A DNA stretch of 64,000 bases from DTYU01 sp040756575 (GTDB lineage Bacteria; Bacillota; Desulfotomaculia; Desulfotomaculales; Ammonificaceae). The stretch spans positions 77,004 through 141,003 of the forward strand of contig JBFLYP010000003.1 of the NCBI GenBank assembly GCA_040756575.1, read 5' to 3'. The position numbers were made by a program, and so were the translations under genes. The notes beneath the pieces are model-generated. The model was given only the letters and a program-made list of their open reading frames with translations, did not search any database and was not told the DNA's origin. This document shows positions 25,557 to 34,914 of this stretch, one piece after another. Position 1 is the stretch's first letter. Each line of letters begins with the position of its first letter.

Positions 25557-26285
25557 TTACTCCGGCTCAAGGGAAGCCAGGATTTCCGTTAACGCTTTCA
25601 CCGGGTCAGCCCCAGCAATTACCGGCCGTCCCACCACAATGTAGTCCGCTCCGGCCCTTACCGCCTCCGCCGGAGTCATTACCCGCTTTTGGTCACCCAC
25701 AGCGGAACCCGCAGGACGAACACCGGGTGTAATGATCAAAAAATCCCTCCCGCAAGCCTTCCTGACGCTTTCGGCTTCCCAGGGCGATGCCACCACCCCG
25801 TCAAGGCCGCATTCCCTCGCCATTTGCGCCCAGGCGACCACCTGCTCCTCCACGGCATTATTGACCCCTAATTCCTCCCGCAGCACCTTATCGTCAATAC
25901 TGGTCAACACGGTGACGGCCACCACTTTAGGCCTCTGTACACCAAGCCGGGCCGCCTCTTCAGCAGCCGCATCCCTTGCCGCCCGCATCATTGCCCGCCC
26001 GCCCGCTGCATGAACGTTAAGCATGGTTGCTCCCTGGGCAACCAGAGCCCTGACCCCGCCTGCTACCGTGGAAGGAATATCGTGCAGCTTAAGATCGGCA
26101 AAAACAACCGGTACTTGATTCCGTAAATAGAAAAGCGCTTCAGGGCCGGCGCGGTAGTAAAGGCGCATACCAACCTTAAAACCACCGACAAAACCGGATA
26201 GGCATTTCACAAGTGCCCGTGCCTTATCCCAGCTGTCCACATCCAGAGCCACAATAAGCCGTTCATTAGCAGCCGTTTTCGCCAT
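25557..26285 (-). CDS. pyrF: Orotidine 5'-phosphate decarboxylase
   Basis: 242 residues. The catalytic motif is VFADLKLHDIPSTVAGGV (Asp-Lys-x-x-Asp), with IVALDVDSWDKA at the N-terminus and ITPGVRPAGSAVGDQKRV and DYIVVGRPVIAGADP in the phosphate-binding half. It decarboxylates OMP to UMP. It lies 12 bases before pyrE and 32 after pyrD. Confidence 0.97.
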   Translation of the reverse strand: MAKTAANERLIVALDVDSWDKARALVKCLSGFVGGFKVGMRLYYRAGPEALFYLRNQVPVVFADLKLHDIPSTVAGGVRALVAQGATMLNVHAAGGRAMMRAARDAAAEEAARLGVQRPKVVAVTVLTSIDDKVLREELGVNNAVEEQVVAWAQMARECGLDGVVASPWEAESVRKACGRDFLIITPGVRPAGSAVGDQKRVMTPAEAVRAGADYIVVGRPVIAGADPVKALTEILASLEPE

Positions 26286-26317
26286 CTTTTCGAGCGTCCT
26301 TTAAAAACCAACCAGTC

Positions 26318-27232
26318 TTATTTATGTGCAGCGCCGATTATCTCCTTTATGTCACTTATTCCCTCAGCAGCCAGAGCCCAGCTCAGTCCGTCGATCATTT
26401 CCGTTGTCAGACGCGGGTTGACAAAGTTCCCGGTTCCCACCGCTACCGCCGTCGCTCCGCAAAGAATAAACTCAAGTGCGTCATTCGCACTCATAATGCC
26501 GCCCATTCCGATAACCGGCAGGCCGACCTCTTTATAAATCCGCCACACCGCCCACAGCGCCACCGGCTTTATTGCCGGTCCGGACAGGCCCCCGGTAATG
26601 TTGCCCAAGACCGGCCGCCTCTGCCGGATATCTACGGCCAGGCCCGGTAGAGTGTTTATAAGCGATACGCCGCTGGCACCGGCAGACGCCACCGCCCCTG
26701 CAACAGTCACCACATCCACCCCCAGTACACCCAACTTAACAAAAACAGGAAGGTTACCGGCAACCCGGCGCACCTCCGCCGTTACCGCCGCAGCAGTGTC
26801 CGTGTCGCAGCCGAAGGCCAGACCCCCGCGCCTTACGTTGGGACACGATATGTTGACTTCAATCCCGTCAACCCCCGCTGCAACAAAACGCTCGGCAACC
26901 TTGCCGTATTCTTCAACAGTCTCGCCGGCAACACTTGCAATAACCCTTGCCCGGCGCTCTTTTAGCTTCGGCAGTATATCGCGCACAACGACTTCGACGC
27001 CCGGGTTCTCCAGCCCGATGCTGTTCAACATACCAGCTGGCGTTTCAGCTATCCGAGGGGGCGGATTACCCTGTCGCGGAAGCAGAGTCACGCTTTTCAG
27101 CACCACTGCGCCGATTGTCCCCAGATCGACTAAAGGTGCATACTCGACCCCGAAACCGAAGGTTCCTGATGCAGTCAGTACGGGGTTTTTAAGCTTCAGA
27201 CCTGCAAGATTCACCTCCAGGATCGGCCTCAT
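26318..27232 (-). CDS. pyrD: Dihydroorotate dehydrogenase, class 1B catalytic subunit
   Basis: 304 residues from the ATG at 27232 (ATGA overlap with pyrK, GAGGTGA upstream). FMN-binding TIM barrel with LTASGTFGFGVEY, SIGLENPGVEVVV, DGIEVNISCPNVRRGG (catalytic Cys as in class 1B), GMGGIMSANDALEFILCGA and AVAVGTGNFVNP. It works as a heterotetramer with PyrK to oxidise dihydroorotate with NAD+. Confidence 0.97.
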   Translation of the reverse strand: MRPILEVNLAGLKLKNPVLTASGTFGFGVEYAPLVDLGTIGAVVLKSVTLLPRQGNPPPRIAETPAGMLNSIGLENPGVEVVVRDILPKLKERRARVIASVAGETVEEYGKVAERFVAAGVDGIEVNISCPNVRRGGLAFGCDTDTAAAVTAEVRRVAGNLPVFVKLGVLGVDVVTVAGAVASAGASGVSLINTLPGLAVDIRQRRPVLGNITGGLSGPAIKPVALWAVWRIYKEVGLPVIGMGGIMSANDALEFILCGATAVAVGTGNFVNPRLTTEMIDGLSWALAAEGISDIKEIIGAAHK

Positions 27233-28008
27233 TCCCAAATCACCTCTTCCGCATTAAAAACGGGACCGTCGGTGCATACCCGCTTATAAACGGGTCCGTC
27301 GGGAGTCCTCACCTTAACGGCGCAACCCCTGCAGGCGCCTATGCCGCACCCCATCCGCTGCTCAAGCGAAAACTCCGCCTTTGTAACTCCGGCCTCCTTT
27401 AGTACTGAGGACAAGGCCGCAAGCATGCGAGGCGGTCCGGCTGCGTACACCATGTCCGCCGGCGGTATCCCTTTTGATTTCAAGAGATCCACCACCGTTC
27501 CTTTAAAACCAACCGAACCGTTGTCGGTAGCAGTGTATAAATTCGTGCGCAATGCTGTCAACTCTTCAGCAAGGAGCAGGTCAAACCGGTTTTGCGCCCC
27601 GTAAAAAAGGTTCACTTCATTCCCCAACGCCCTCAGTCGCTGTATTAGAAAATAGAGCGGGGCGATCCCGATACCCCCGGCTACCACCGTAAAACGCCCG
27701 TTTGGAGGAACTGTGTAAGCCTTTCCAAGCGGACCGAATACGTTCAGCCTCCGCCCTAATTTTTTCCCTGCCATAAGCGTTGTTCCCCTGCCGACCACGC
27801 GGTAAAGGATTTTAACCAGCCCAAGTTCCCTGTCTACCGTGCAAATGCTGAAAGGCCTGCGCAAAAGCGGGTCAAGAGTCACGCTGGTTTTTATCATTAC
27901 AAACTGTCCCGGCTGTGCCTGCCTGGCAATCTCGGGAACATATATCTCGAGGCGGTAGCATCCCGTCGCTACTTTTCGCTGTGTTACGATTTCAGCTTCG
28001 TAAATCAC
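27229..28008 (-). CDS. pyrK: Dihydroorotate dehydrogenase electron-transfer subunit
   Basis: 259 residues. FAD domain with RRPFSICTVDRE and GRGTTLM, an NAD domain VVAGGIGIAPLYFLIQRLR, and a C-terminal [2Fe-2S] site in RMGCGIGACRGCAVKV with the last Cys in YKRVCTDGPVF. The subunit moves electrons from PyrD to NAD+. The GTG start overlaps the carB stop as GTGA. Confidence 0.96.
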   Translation of the reverse strand: MIYEAEIVTQRKVATGCYRLEIYVPEIARQAQPGQFVMIKTSVTLDPLLRRPFSICTVDRELGLVKILYRVVGRGTTLMAGKKLGRRLNVFGPLGKAYTVPPNGRFTVVAGGIGIAPLYFLIQRLRALGNEVNLFYGAQNRFDLLLAEELTALRTNLYTATDNGSVGFKGTVVDLLKSKGIPPADMVYAAGPPRMLAALSSVLKEAGVTKAEFSLEQRMGCGIGACRGCAVKVRTPDGPVYKRVCTDGPVFNAEEVIWE

Positions 28009-31000
28009 ATCGCAACCTCCTCCAAGCTATATTCCTGAAGGGGTATCACGGAAACCAAGTCGCCCTGCATTCGAGCCTTTAGTACAGAAACAACCGCCCG
28101 CATCGTATCGAGCGAAGTGATACAGGGAACACCTAATTCCACCGCCGTCCGCCTGATACGGAAGCCTTCACGCTCCGGCATCCTTCCCCGTGTTAGGGTA
28201 TTTAACACCAGGTTAATCTTTCCCGCCCGCAAAAGGTCTACAATGTTGGGCGAGCCCTCGTAAAGCTTTTTGACCGCCTCTACTGGAATTCCCGCCGCTT
28301 GCAGCGCCTTTGCCGTTCCTGAAGTGGCAAGAATTTTGAAGCCAAGGTCGGCAAGTTCCCGGACAATCGGCAGTGTTTCTTGCTTGTCCCGGTCAGAGAC
28401 GGTTACCAACACCGTACCTTCTTTGGGGAAAGAATAACCCGCGGCTATGCAACCTTTGTAAAGCGCCGCTGCAAAGTCCCCGCTTACCCCCATGACTTCC
28501 CCCGTTGACTTCATCTCCGGACCAAGTGAAACGTCAACATCGAGAAGCTTGGCGAACGAAAACACAGGGACCTTCACACTTACATGAGGGGCCTCCCGGC
28601 ACAAACCGCCCCGGTAGCCCATTTCCGCTAACTTACGTCCTAAAATTGCTCGTGTAGCCAAAGTAATCATCGGAATTCCCGTAATCTTGCTGAGGTACGG
28701 AACCGTACGGCTGGCACGCGGGTTTACCTCCAGAACGTAGGGCTCATTATTCAGACCGATTACATACTGGATATTTAAAAGTCCCTTTACCCGAAGCGCC
28801 TTCGCCAACCTTATTGTATAATCGACTATTTTGTTCGTAATTGTCGGTGTCAGATTTTGGGGCGGGTAAACCGCTATGCTGTCCCCCGAGTGCACACCCG
28901 CACGTTCTACATGCTCCATTATCCCCGGAATTACCACATCCTCACCGTCACTGACGGCGTCTACTTCAACCTCTTTCCCAAGGATGTACTTATCTACAAG
29001 CACCGGATGCTCCGGGCTGACCTGAACAGCCGATCGCATATATTCAACCAGGTCGTCCTGGTTATATACGATTTCCATCGCCCTCCCACCGAGCACATAC
29101 GATGGCCGTACGAGTACAGGGAATCCTACACGCCGCGCGATTGCCGCGGCCTCGTTTATTGAGAAAGCTGCACCGCCCGGGGGTCTTGGGATCTTAAGTC
29201 TTTCTAAAAGCGCATCGAACTTCTCCCGGTCTTCCGCAACATCCGTATCTTCCACCGAGGTCCCTAAGATTTTGAAGCCCGCATCCGCGACAGGTTTGGC
29301 CAGGTTTATCGCCGTCTGCCCGCCAAACTGCACCAGAACGCCGTCGGGCCGTTCTTTCTTAAGAATATTTATCACATCTTCCGGCACAAGCGGCTCAAAG
29401 TAAAGCCTGTCCGCAGTATCAAAGTCGGTGCTGACCGTCTCCGGGTTGTTGTTTATTATGATTGCCTTCACCCCTTCTTGCCGAAGCGCCCAAACGCAAT
29501 GAACGGAACAATAATCAAATTCAATTCCCTGCCCTATGCGAATCGGCCCGGAACCCAAAACCACTACCCGTCTACCGGGCTCCAGCGGCGCTTCGTCTTC
29601 TTCTTCATAAGAAGAGTAATAGTAAGGGGTCTCCGCTTCGAATTCGGCAGCGCAGGTGTCCACCATCTTAAAAACCGGCACCAGACCTAATTCTTCCCGC
29701 ATGTTGCGGATGTCAGCCTCGGAAAAACCGGTGAGTTGAGCGATAGTTCTATCAGCCAGTCCCAACCGCTTGGCCGCTTTCAGATTTTTCGGCGAGAGAC
29801 CGTCTCTTCCCTGGCGGCTCAATGCTTGCTCATGCCTTACTATGTTTTTAATCTTTTGCAAAAACCAGGTGTCAATTTGCGAAGATTGCGCTACCCTTTC
29901 GACAGGAAAGTCACGCCGCAACGCTTCCGCCACATAGAAAAGACGTTCATCATGCGGGATCGAAAGCCTTTTTTCAAGTTCTTCGTTAGATAACTTCACA
30001 GTCTCCGGCAGCATGAGACTGTACCTCCTGATCTCCAGCGACCTTACCGCTTTCATGAGTGCTTCTTCAAAGGTCCTGCCGATCGCCATTACCTCACCTG
30101 TCGATTTCATCTGCGTCCCTAACGCGCGGTCGGCCGACGCAAATTTGTCAAACGGCCAGCGCGGGAACTTAACCACCACGTAGTCGAGCGCAGGCTCGAA
30201 GCACGCGTAAGTCTTTCCTGTAACAGCGTTTTTTATCTCGTCAAGCCTGAGACCGACGGCGATTTTCGCCGCCACCTTGGCGATAGGGTACCCTGTGGCT
30301 TTGGATGCGAGTGCTGATGAACGAGACACCCGCGGGTTGACTTCGATCACATAATACTGAAAACTCTGCGGATCCAGGGCAAACTGGATGTTGCATCCGC
30401 CCTCGACTCCGAGTGCGCGGATTATCTTGAGCGAAGCCGCCCGGAGCAACTGGTATTCCTTGTCGCTTAGCGTTTGCGAGGGAGCAACCACGATGCTGTC
30501 ACCGGTATGTACGCCCATCGGGTCTAAGTTCTCCATGTTGCACACCGTAATGCAGTTATCCGCCGCGTCCCGCATCACCTCGTACTCGATTTCCTTCCAC
30601 CCCAGGACACATTGCTCGACCAATACCTGCCTGATTATGCTGTGTTTCAGGCCCCGTGTCGTAATTTCCACCAACTCCGGCTCGCCGTACGCAATTCCGC
30701 CACCCGTGCCGCCCAAGGTATAAGCCGGCCGTACCACTACCGGAAAGCCTATTTCCCGGGCAAATTTTACCGCTTCATCAACCGCGGATACAATCGCGCT
30801 CTGCGGAACCGGTTCGTTAATCCCTTGGAGCATGGATCGGAACAGTTCCCGGTCTTCCGCTCTTTTGATAGTGGAAAGCGGCGTCCCTAAGAGTTCCACC
30901 CCGACCTCCTGCAACACGCCCGCCTCACTGAGCTCGAGCGCAAGGTTGAGTCCCACCTGCCCGCCCAGAGTCGGCAAAAGGCCGTCCGGACGCTCAAGAC

Positions 31001-31235
31001 GCACCACCTTTGCCACAAACTCCGGTGTAAGCGGCTCGATATACACCCTGTCCGCCATGTTCATGTCGGTCATGATAGTAGCGGGGTTGGAGTTCACCAG
31101 AACCACTTCGAGCCCCTCTTCTTTTAAAGAACGGCATGCCTGCGTGCCGGCGTAATCGAATTCTGCCGCCTGCCCGATGACTATCGGGCCCGAACCTATA
31201 ACCATCACTTTTCTTAGGTCTTTCCGCCGTGGCAT
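28005..31235 (-). CDS. carB: Carbamoyl phosphate synthase large subunit
   Basis: 1076 residues, full length. Two ATP-grasp halves are seen: the first with MVIGSGPIVIGQAAEFDYAG and VRPAYTLGGTGGGIAYG, the second with VVLGSGPIRIGQGIEFDYCS and VRPSYVLGGRAMEIVYN. An oligomerisation domain lies near 400-545, and the C-terminal MGS-like allosteric domain begins around 935 (GTVLVTVSDRDKQE). It makes carbamoyl phosphate from bicarbonate, ammonia and 2 ATP. The ATG follows AGGAGATAGTA, at the carA stop. Confidence 0.98.
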   Translation of the reverse strand: MPRRKDLRKVMVIGSGPIVIGQAAEFDYAGTQACRSLKEEGLEVVLVNSNPATIMTDMNMADRVYIEPLTPEFVAKVVRLERPDGLLPTLGGQVGLNLALELSEAGVLQEVGVELLGTPLSTIKRAEDRELFRSMLQGINEPVPQSAIVSAVDEAVKFAREIGFPVVVRPAYTLGGTGGGIAYGEPELVEITTRGLKHSIIRQVLVEQCVLGWKEIEYEVMRDAADNCITVCNMENLDPMGVHTGDSIVVAPSQTLSDKEYQLLRAASLKIIRALGVEGGCNIQFALDPQSFQYYVIEVNPRVSRSSALASKATGYPIAKVAAKIAVGLRLDEIKNAVTGKTYACFEPALDYVVVKFPRWPFDKFASADRALGTQMKSTGEVMAIGRTFEEALMKAVRSLEIRRYSLMLPETVKLSNEELEKRLSIPHDERLFYVAEALRRDFPVERVAQSSQIDTWFLQKIKNIVRHEQALSRQGRDGLSPKNLKAAKRLGLADRTIAQLTGFSEADIRNMREELGLVPVFKMVDTCAAEFEAETPYYYSSYEEEDEAPLEPGRRVVVLGSGPIRIGQGIEFDYCSVHCVWALRQEGVKAIIINNNPETVSTDFDTADRLYFEPLVPEDVINILKKERPDGVLVQFGGQTAINLAKPVADAGFKILGTSVEDTDVAEDREKFDALLERLKIPRPPGGAAFSINEAAAIARRVGFPVLVRPSYVLGGRAMEIVYNQDDLVEYMRSAVQVSPEHPVLVDKYILGKEVEVDAVSDGEDVVIPGIMEHVERAGVHSGDSIAVYPPQNLTPTITNKIVDYTIRLAKALRVKGLLNIQYVIGLNNEPYVLEVNPRASRTVPYLSKITGIPMITLATRAILGRKLAEMGYRGGLCREAPHVSVKVPVFSFAKLLDVDVSLGPEMKSTGEVMGVSGDFAAALYKGCIAAGYSFPKEGTVLVTVSDRDKQETLPIVRELADLGFKILATSGTAKALQAAGIPVEAVKKLYEGSPNIVDLLRAGKINLVLNTLTRGRMPEREGFRIRRTAVELGVPCITSLDTMRAVVSVLKARMQGDLVSVIPLQEYSLEEVAM

Positions 31236-31237
31236 TA

Positions 31238-32314
31238 CTATCTCCTCTCGTGCTGCATAACTGCCATAAACTCATCAAACAGGTACTCAGCGTCGTTAGT
31301 TCCCGGTGATGCCTCCGGATGATACTGCACCGAAAAAACCGGCAGGTAGCGATGCCGCATCCCCTCCACCGTGTTGTCGTTGAGGTTTATGTGAGATACA
31401 AAAACCTCTTCGGGAAGAGAGGTCTCATCCACTGCAAAACCATGGTTGTGAGACGTGATATAAACGCGGCCCGTCACCATGTCTTTAACCGGATGGTTCA
31501 CCCCACGGTGGCCGAACTTCAGTTTATATGTCCTTCCGCCTAAAGCCAATCCTAATACTTGATGACCAAGGCAAATGCCGAAAACCGGCAACCTGCCCAT
31601 GAATTCACGTGCTGCATCCGCCGCATAACTTACATCTGTTGGGTCACCCGGACCGTTGGAAAGAACAACGCCGTCAGGCTGATACTTAAATACCTCTTCA
31701 GGCTTGGTCTGCGGCGGAACAACAATAACTTCACAACCCCGGCGGTTGAGGCAACGGATAATATTGTTCTTGGTACCGAAGTCAAACAATACAACACGAT
31801 AACCGTTTCCCGGCACGACAAAGGGCTCCCGCGTCGCCACCTCCTCCACCAGGGCTTGACCGGTTAGGTGCGGCGAGTTCTTTGCTTTCGCTACCAGGCT
31901 TTCCGGATCAAGGTCGACCGTACTCAGCACTCCCCTCATAGTCCCGCATTCCCGAAGCCTTTTAGTAACGGCACGCGTGTCTACCCCGGAAAGCCCGATT
32001 ATCCCCTGCTGTAAGAGGTAGGCCTCAAGCCCGCACCGTGAACGCCAGTTCGATGGTGTGCTGCAAGTTTCGCGCACCACAAAGCCGCGAACAAAGGCGC
32101 GCCTGGACTCCGAATCTTCATTGTTAATACCGTAGTTGCCGATCAGCGGGTAGGTCATCACGACAATTTGCCCGCAATATGAAGGATCGGTGAGCACCTC
32201 CTGATACCCGGTCATTCCGGTATTAAAAACGACCTCACCCCAACTTTCACCGGCTGCCCCGAACGCGTCACCCTCGTATACCGTACCGTCCTCAAGCGCC
32301 AGCATAGCACGCAT
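31238..32314 (-). CDS. carA: Carbamoyl phosphate synthase small subunit (glutaminase)
   Basis: 358 residues from the ATG at 32314, with GGAAAGGGGA upstream; the frame stays open to 32413 but that part is repeat sequence. The N-terminal ALEDGTVYEGDAFG domain precedes a class I glutamine amidotransferase with SNGPGDPTDV, PVFGICLGHQVLGLALGG (nucleophile Cys) and the His/Glu pair in FSVQYHPEASPG. Together with CarB it supplies carbamoyl phosphate. No separate arginine-type copy is visible here. Confidence 0.97.
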   Translation of the reverse strand: MRAMLALEDGTVYEGDAFGAAGESWGEVVFNTGMTGYQEVLTDPSYCGQIVVMTYPLIGNYGINNEDSESRRAFVRGFVVRETCSTPSNWRSRCGLEAYLLQQGIIGLSGVDTRAVTKRLRECGTMRGVLSTVDLDPESLVAKAKNSPHLTGQALVEEVATREPFVVPGNGYRVVLFDFGTKNNIIRCLNRRGCEVIVVPPQTKPEEVFKYQPDGVVLSNGPGDPTDVSYAADAAREFMGRLPVFGICLGHQVLGLALGGRTYKLKFGHRGVNHPVKDMVTGRVYITSHNHGFAVDETSLPEEVFVSHINLNDNTVEGMRHRYLPVFSVQYHPEASPGTNDAEYLFDEFMAVMQHERR

Positions 32315-32344
32315 CAAACGTCCCCTTTCCCCCCTCGAAAATAA

Positions 32345-32625
32345 TACTTCTTTCGACTGGGCACGGCGATGAGCTTCACCCTGCTTCGTCAGGCTCGCCG
32401 CCCCAATTCTCATGTACTTCTATGTACGCTCCGGCCATTTGAGAGGTGGGATGTGGGAGGTTAGAGGTGAGATTCCTAAGGGAGAAATTCGCACAGCGAA
32501 TTTCTTCGAGAATCCCACTTCCAACCTCGCACTTCTCACTTCCCAATTGCTCGCTCCTCACCGCGTTTCGTTTATGTGGCTCTATTGCATCTAAGTAACC
32601 AGCTCACGGGTCCATATTTTCATCC
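32345..32625 (-). repeat. Dispersed hairpin element, copy 2 (between pyrC and carA)
   Basis: Same element as at 4847 and 34915, same orientation. It holds GGCGATGAGCTTC (32364-32376) and CGTCAGGCTCGCC (32387-32399), 7-base units from GTGGGAT (32446), the palindrome AATTCGCACAGCGAATT (32487-32503), the matching reverse units ATCCCAC TTCCAAC (32511-32543), and TTGCTCGCTCCTC with GCATCTAAGTAACCAGC (to 32605). It carries an extra ~25 bases between the first two blocks relative to copy 3. The 346-base gap 32315-32660 has no gene. Confidence 0.85.
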
Positions 32626-32660
32626 CCGATGGCGAAGACTAGTCCTTGTGAACGACTCCC

Positions 32661-33986
32661 TTATACTTTTCTGGTCTGTGACTTTACTTTTGCAGCCTTC
32701 ACGCAGCCCCTCGTTTCAATCCACCGGCCGCCGATCACCACGCCAACCGGCACGCCGGTCAAGTCCCACCCTTGAAATGGGGTATTCCTCCCTTTCGAAA
32801 CAAAGTTTTCGGTTTGAACGGTTTCTTTACGTTCCTGGTCGATAAGGGTAATATCAGCAACCATACCTTCTTCGATCCTGCCCGCGTCGATATTGAGAAT
32901 CCGCGCCGGGTTTACGGTCATTTTTGCAATGGCATCCGGCAGGCTGAGCACTCCTTTGTTTATGAGTTCACCAAAGACCAGCCCGACTGCCGTCTCCAAC
33001 CCTACGATTCCGAAAGGTGCCGCGTCAAACTCGGACTCCTTTTCCTCAGCGGCGTGTGGGGCATGATCCGTTGCAATCACATCGATCGTACCGTCCGCCA
33101 ACCCCTCGATTACGGCTGCCAGATCGGTTGCTGTCCTGAGCGGCGGGTTCACTTTCGCGTTGGTGTCGTACCCCTTAACTGCGTCTTCCGTCAGGGTAAA
33201 GTGATGCGGCGCGGCCTCAGCCGTAACGCGTATTCCCCTATTCTTTGCTTCGCGGATGAGCCTCACTGACCCGGCGGTGCTAACGTGTGCGATGTGAAGG
33301 TGACAGCCTGTGAGTTCCGCCAGGATGATATCACGCGCGACCGCCGTCTCCTCTGCCGCGGCCGGCATCCCTCTTAAGCCCAAAACGGTAGAAGTAATGC
33401 CCTCGTTCATCACACCACCGGCACTCAGGGCCGGATCTTCGCAGTGCGAAATCACGGGCACACCCAGCATCGCCGCGTACTCCATCGCGCGCCGCATCAA
33501 ATTTGCATCGGTGACCCAATGCCCGTCGTCTGAGAAAGCAACAGCTCCTGCGGCCTTCATTTCTCCAAGCCCGGCAAGCTCTTTTCCCGCGCTCTTTTTA
33601 GTGAGGGCTCCGATCGGGTACACCCGTGCGTTGCCAGCCTCTTCGGCCTTTTTAAGGACGAATTCAACCACAGCGGCGTTGTCACAAACCGGTCGGGTGT
33701 TGGGCATGGCGCAAACCGCAGTGAAGCCTCCCCGAATTGCGGCCCGGGTACCTGAAGCAATCGTTTCCTTATACTCGAAACCCGGTTCTCTGAGGTGTAC
33801 GTGTATGTCTATCAGACCCGGTGTGACCAGCAGGCCGCTGGCATCTATTACGCCGGCTTTTTTACCGGCGCTCAACCCGGCCCCGACTGCGGCAATCCTC
33901 CCGTTTTCAATCAGGATGTCAGCCTGATATACCAGTGCTTTAACCGGGTCGACAACAGTTCCGCCCTTAATGATAAGTCTTGTCAT
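32661..33986 (-). CDS. pyrC: Dihydroorotase
   Basis: 441 residues, class I type. Metal ligands are visible in GLIDIHVHLREPGFEYKETI (HxH and catalytic Arg), with later His in SHCEDP and HIAHVSTAGSVRLI and Asp in VIATDHAPHAAEEK. It closes N-carbamoyl-aspartate to dihydroorotate. The start overlaps pyrB by 20 bases. Confidence 0.97.
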   Translation of the reverse strand: MTRLIIKGGTVVDPVKALVYQADILIENGRIAAVGAGLSAGKKAGVIDASGLLVTPGLIDIHVHLREPGFEYKETIASGTRAAIRGGFTAVCAMPNTRPVCDNAAVVEFVLKKAEEAGNARVYPIGALTKKSAGKELAGLGEMKAAGAVAFSDDGHWVTDANLMRRAMEYAAMLGVPVISHCEDPALSAGGVMNEGITSTVLGLRGMPAAAEETAVARDIILAELTGCHLHIAHVSTAGSVRLIREAKNRGIRVTAEAAPHHFTLTEDAVKGYDTNAKVNPPLRTATDLAAVIEGLADGTIDVIATDHAPHAAEEKESEFDAAPFGIVGLETAVGLVFGELINKGVLSLPDAIAKMTVNPARILNIDAGRIEEGMVADITLIDQERKETVQTENFVSKGRNTPFQGWDLTGVPVGVVIGGRWIETRGCVKAAKVKSQTRKV

Positions 33987-34905
33987 CGCTCTCCCTCCGA
34001 ACCAGGAGGTACAGGCATGCCATGCGCACCGCCACCCCGTTTGTTACCTGTTCCGTAATTACCGCCCGCGGGCCGTCAGCCACCTCCGCAGCAATTTCCA
34101 CACCCCGGTTGAGCGGTCCCGGGTGCATCACAATCGCATCGGGATTCGCTAACGCAAGCTTCTCCTGGTTTATCCCGTAAAACCGCGCGTACTCTTCGAT
34201 GCTGGGTAAGAGTCCCTGTGCAAAGCGCTCCCGCTGCAGCCTGAGGACGTAAACTACATCCGCACCGGGAAGGGCCTCCTCTAACCGCGTAAACACCTCC
34301 ACGCCTAACTTTTCCAACCCGGGAGGGAGCAGAGTAGCAGGTCCGCAAACCCTCAGCTTAGCCCCGAGCTTCTTCAGCCCCCAAATATTCGACCTTGCAA
34401 CCCGGCTGTGTTGGATATCACCGACAAAACACACCGCGGTTCCGTCGATCCTCCCTTTGTGTTCTCGAATAGTATACAGGTCAAGCAGCGCCTGGGTGGG
34501 ATGCTCATGCATTCCATCGCCGGCGTTGATTACCGCCGCCCGCGTGTGCCGGCTGAGAAAAGCGGCCGCTCCTGCCGACGGATGCCGCAATACCACTGCG
34601 TCCGCGCCGAGAGACGCTATTGTCCGAGCCGTATCGAGTAGTCCTTCTCCCTTGACGGCGCTTGAGGACTCCGCGGAGACGCTTGTTATTTCGGCGCTGA
34701 GGTACTTTGCCGCCAATTCAAAGGAAACGCGCGTACGCGTGCTGGGCTCATAAAACAGGTTGACAACCACGCGTCCCCGTAGGGTTGGCACCTTTTTTAT
34801 TTCTCGACCCATTACCTCGCGCATCGCATCGGTGGTATCGAGTACGGCCTTTATCTCCCCGGCTGTCAGATCTTCTAAACCCAGAAGATCCTTTCTTTCC
34901 AGCAC
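33967..34905 (-). CDS. pyrB: Aspartate carbamoyltransferase, catalytic chain
   Basis: 312 residues from the GTG at 34905, with GGAGGAGGGG upstream; the open frame to 34989 reads into repeat copy 3 and is rejected as coding. Carbamoyl-phosphate site NLFYEPSTRTRVSFELA, aspartate-loop SSAVKGEGLLDT, GDGMHEHPTQALLDLYTI and HPGPLNRGVEI are all present. No pyrI regulatory chain gene is found, as usual in Firmicutes. Confidence 0.97.
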   Translation of the reverse strand: MLERKDLLGLEDLTAGEIKAVLDTTDAMREVMGREIKKVPTLRGRVVVNLFYEPSTRTRVSFELAAKYLSAEITSVSAESSSAVKGEGLLDTARTIASLGADAVVLRHPSAGAAAFLSRHTRAAVINAGDGMHEHPTQALLDLYTIREHKGRIDGTAVCFVGDIQHSRVARSNIWGLKKLGAKLRVCGPATLLPPGLEKLGVEVFTRLEEALPGADVVYVLRLQRERFAQGLLPSIEEYARFYGINQEKLALANPDAIVMHPGPLNRGVEIAAEVADGPRAVITEQVTNGVAVRMACLYLLVRRESDDKTYH

Positions 34906-34914
34906 CCTATCCCC

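Noticed and set aside
26598..27257. 219-codon plus-strand frame opposite pyrD
   Set aside because: Antisense shadow of pyrD with Ser/Thr/Arg bias and no ribosome-binding site.
32315..32413. N-terminal extension of carA
   Set aside because: Falls inside repeat copy 2; the ATG at 32314 has a good ribosome-binding site and gives the usual CarA start.
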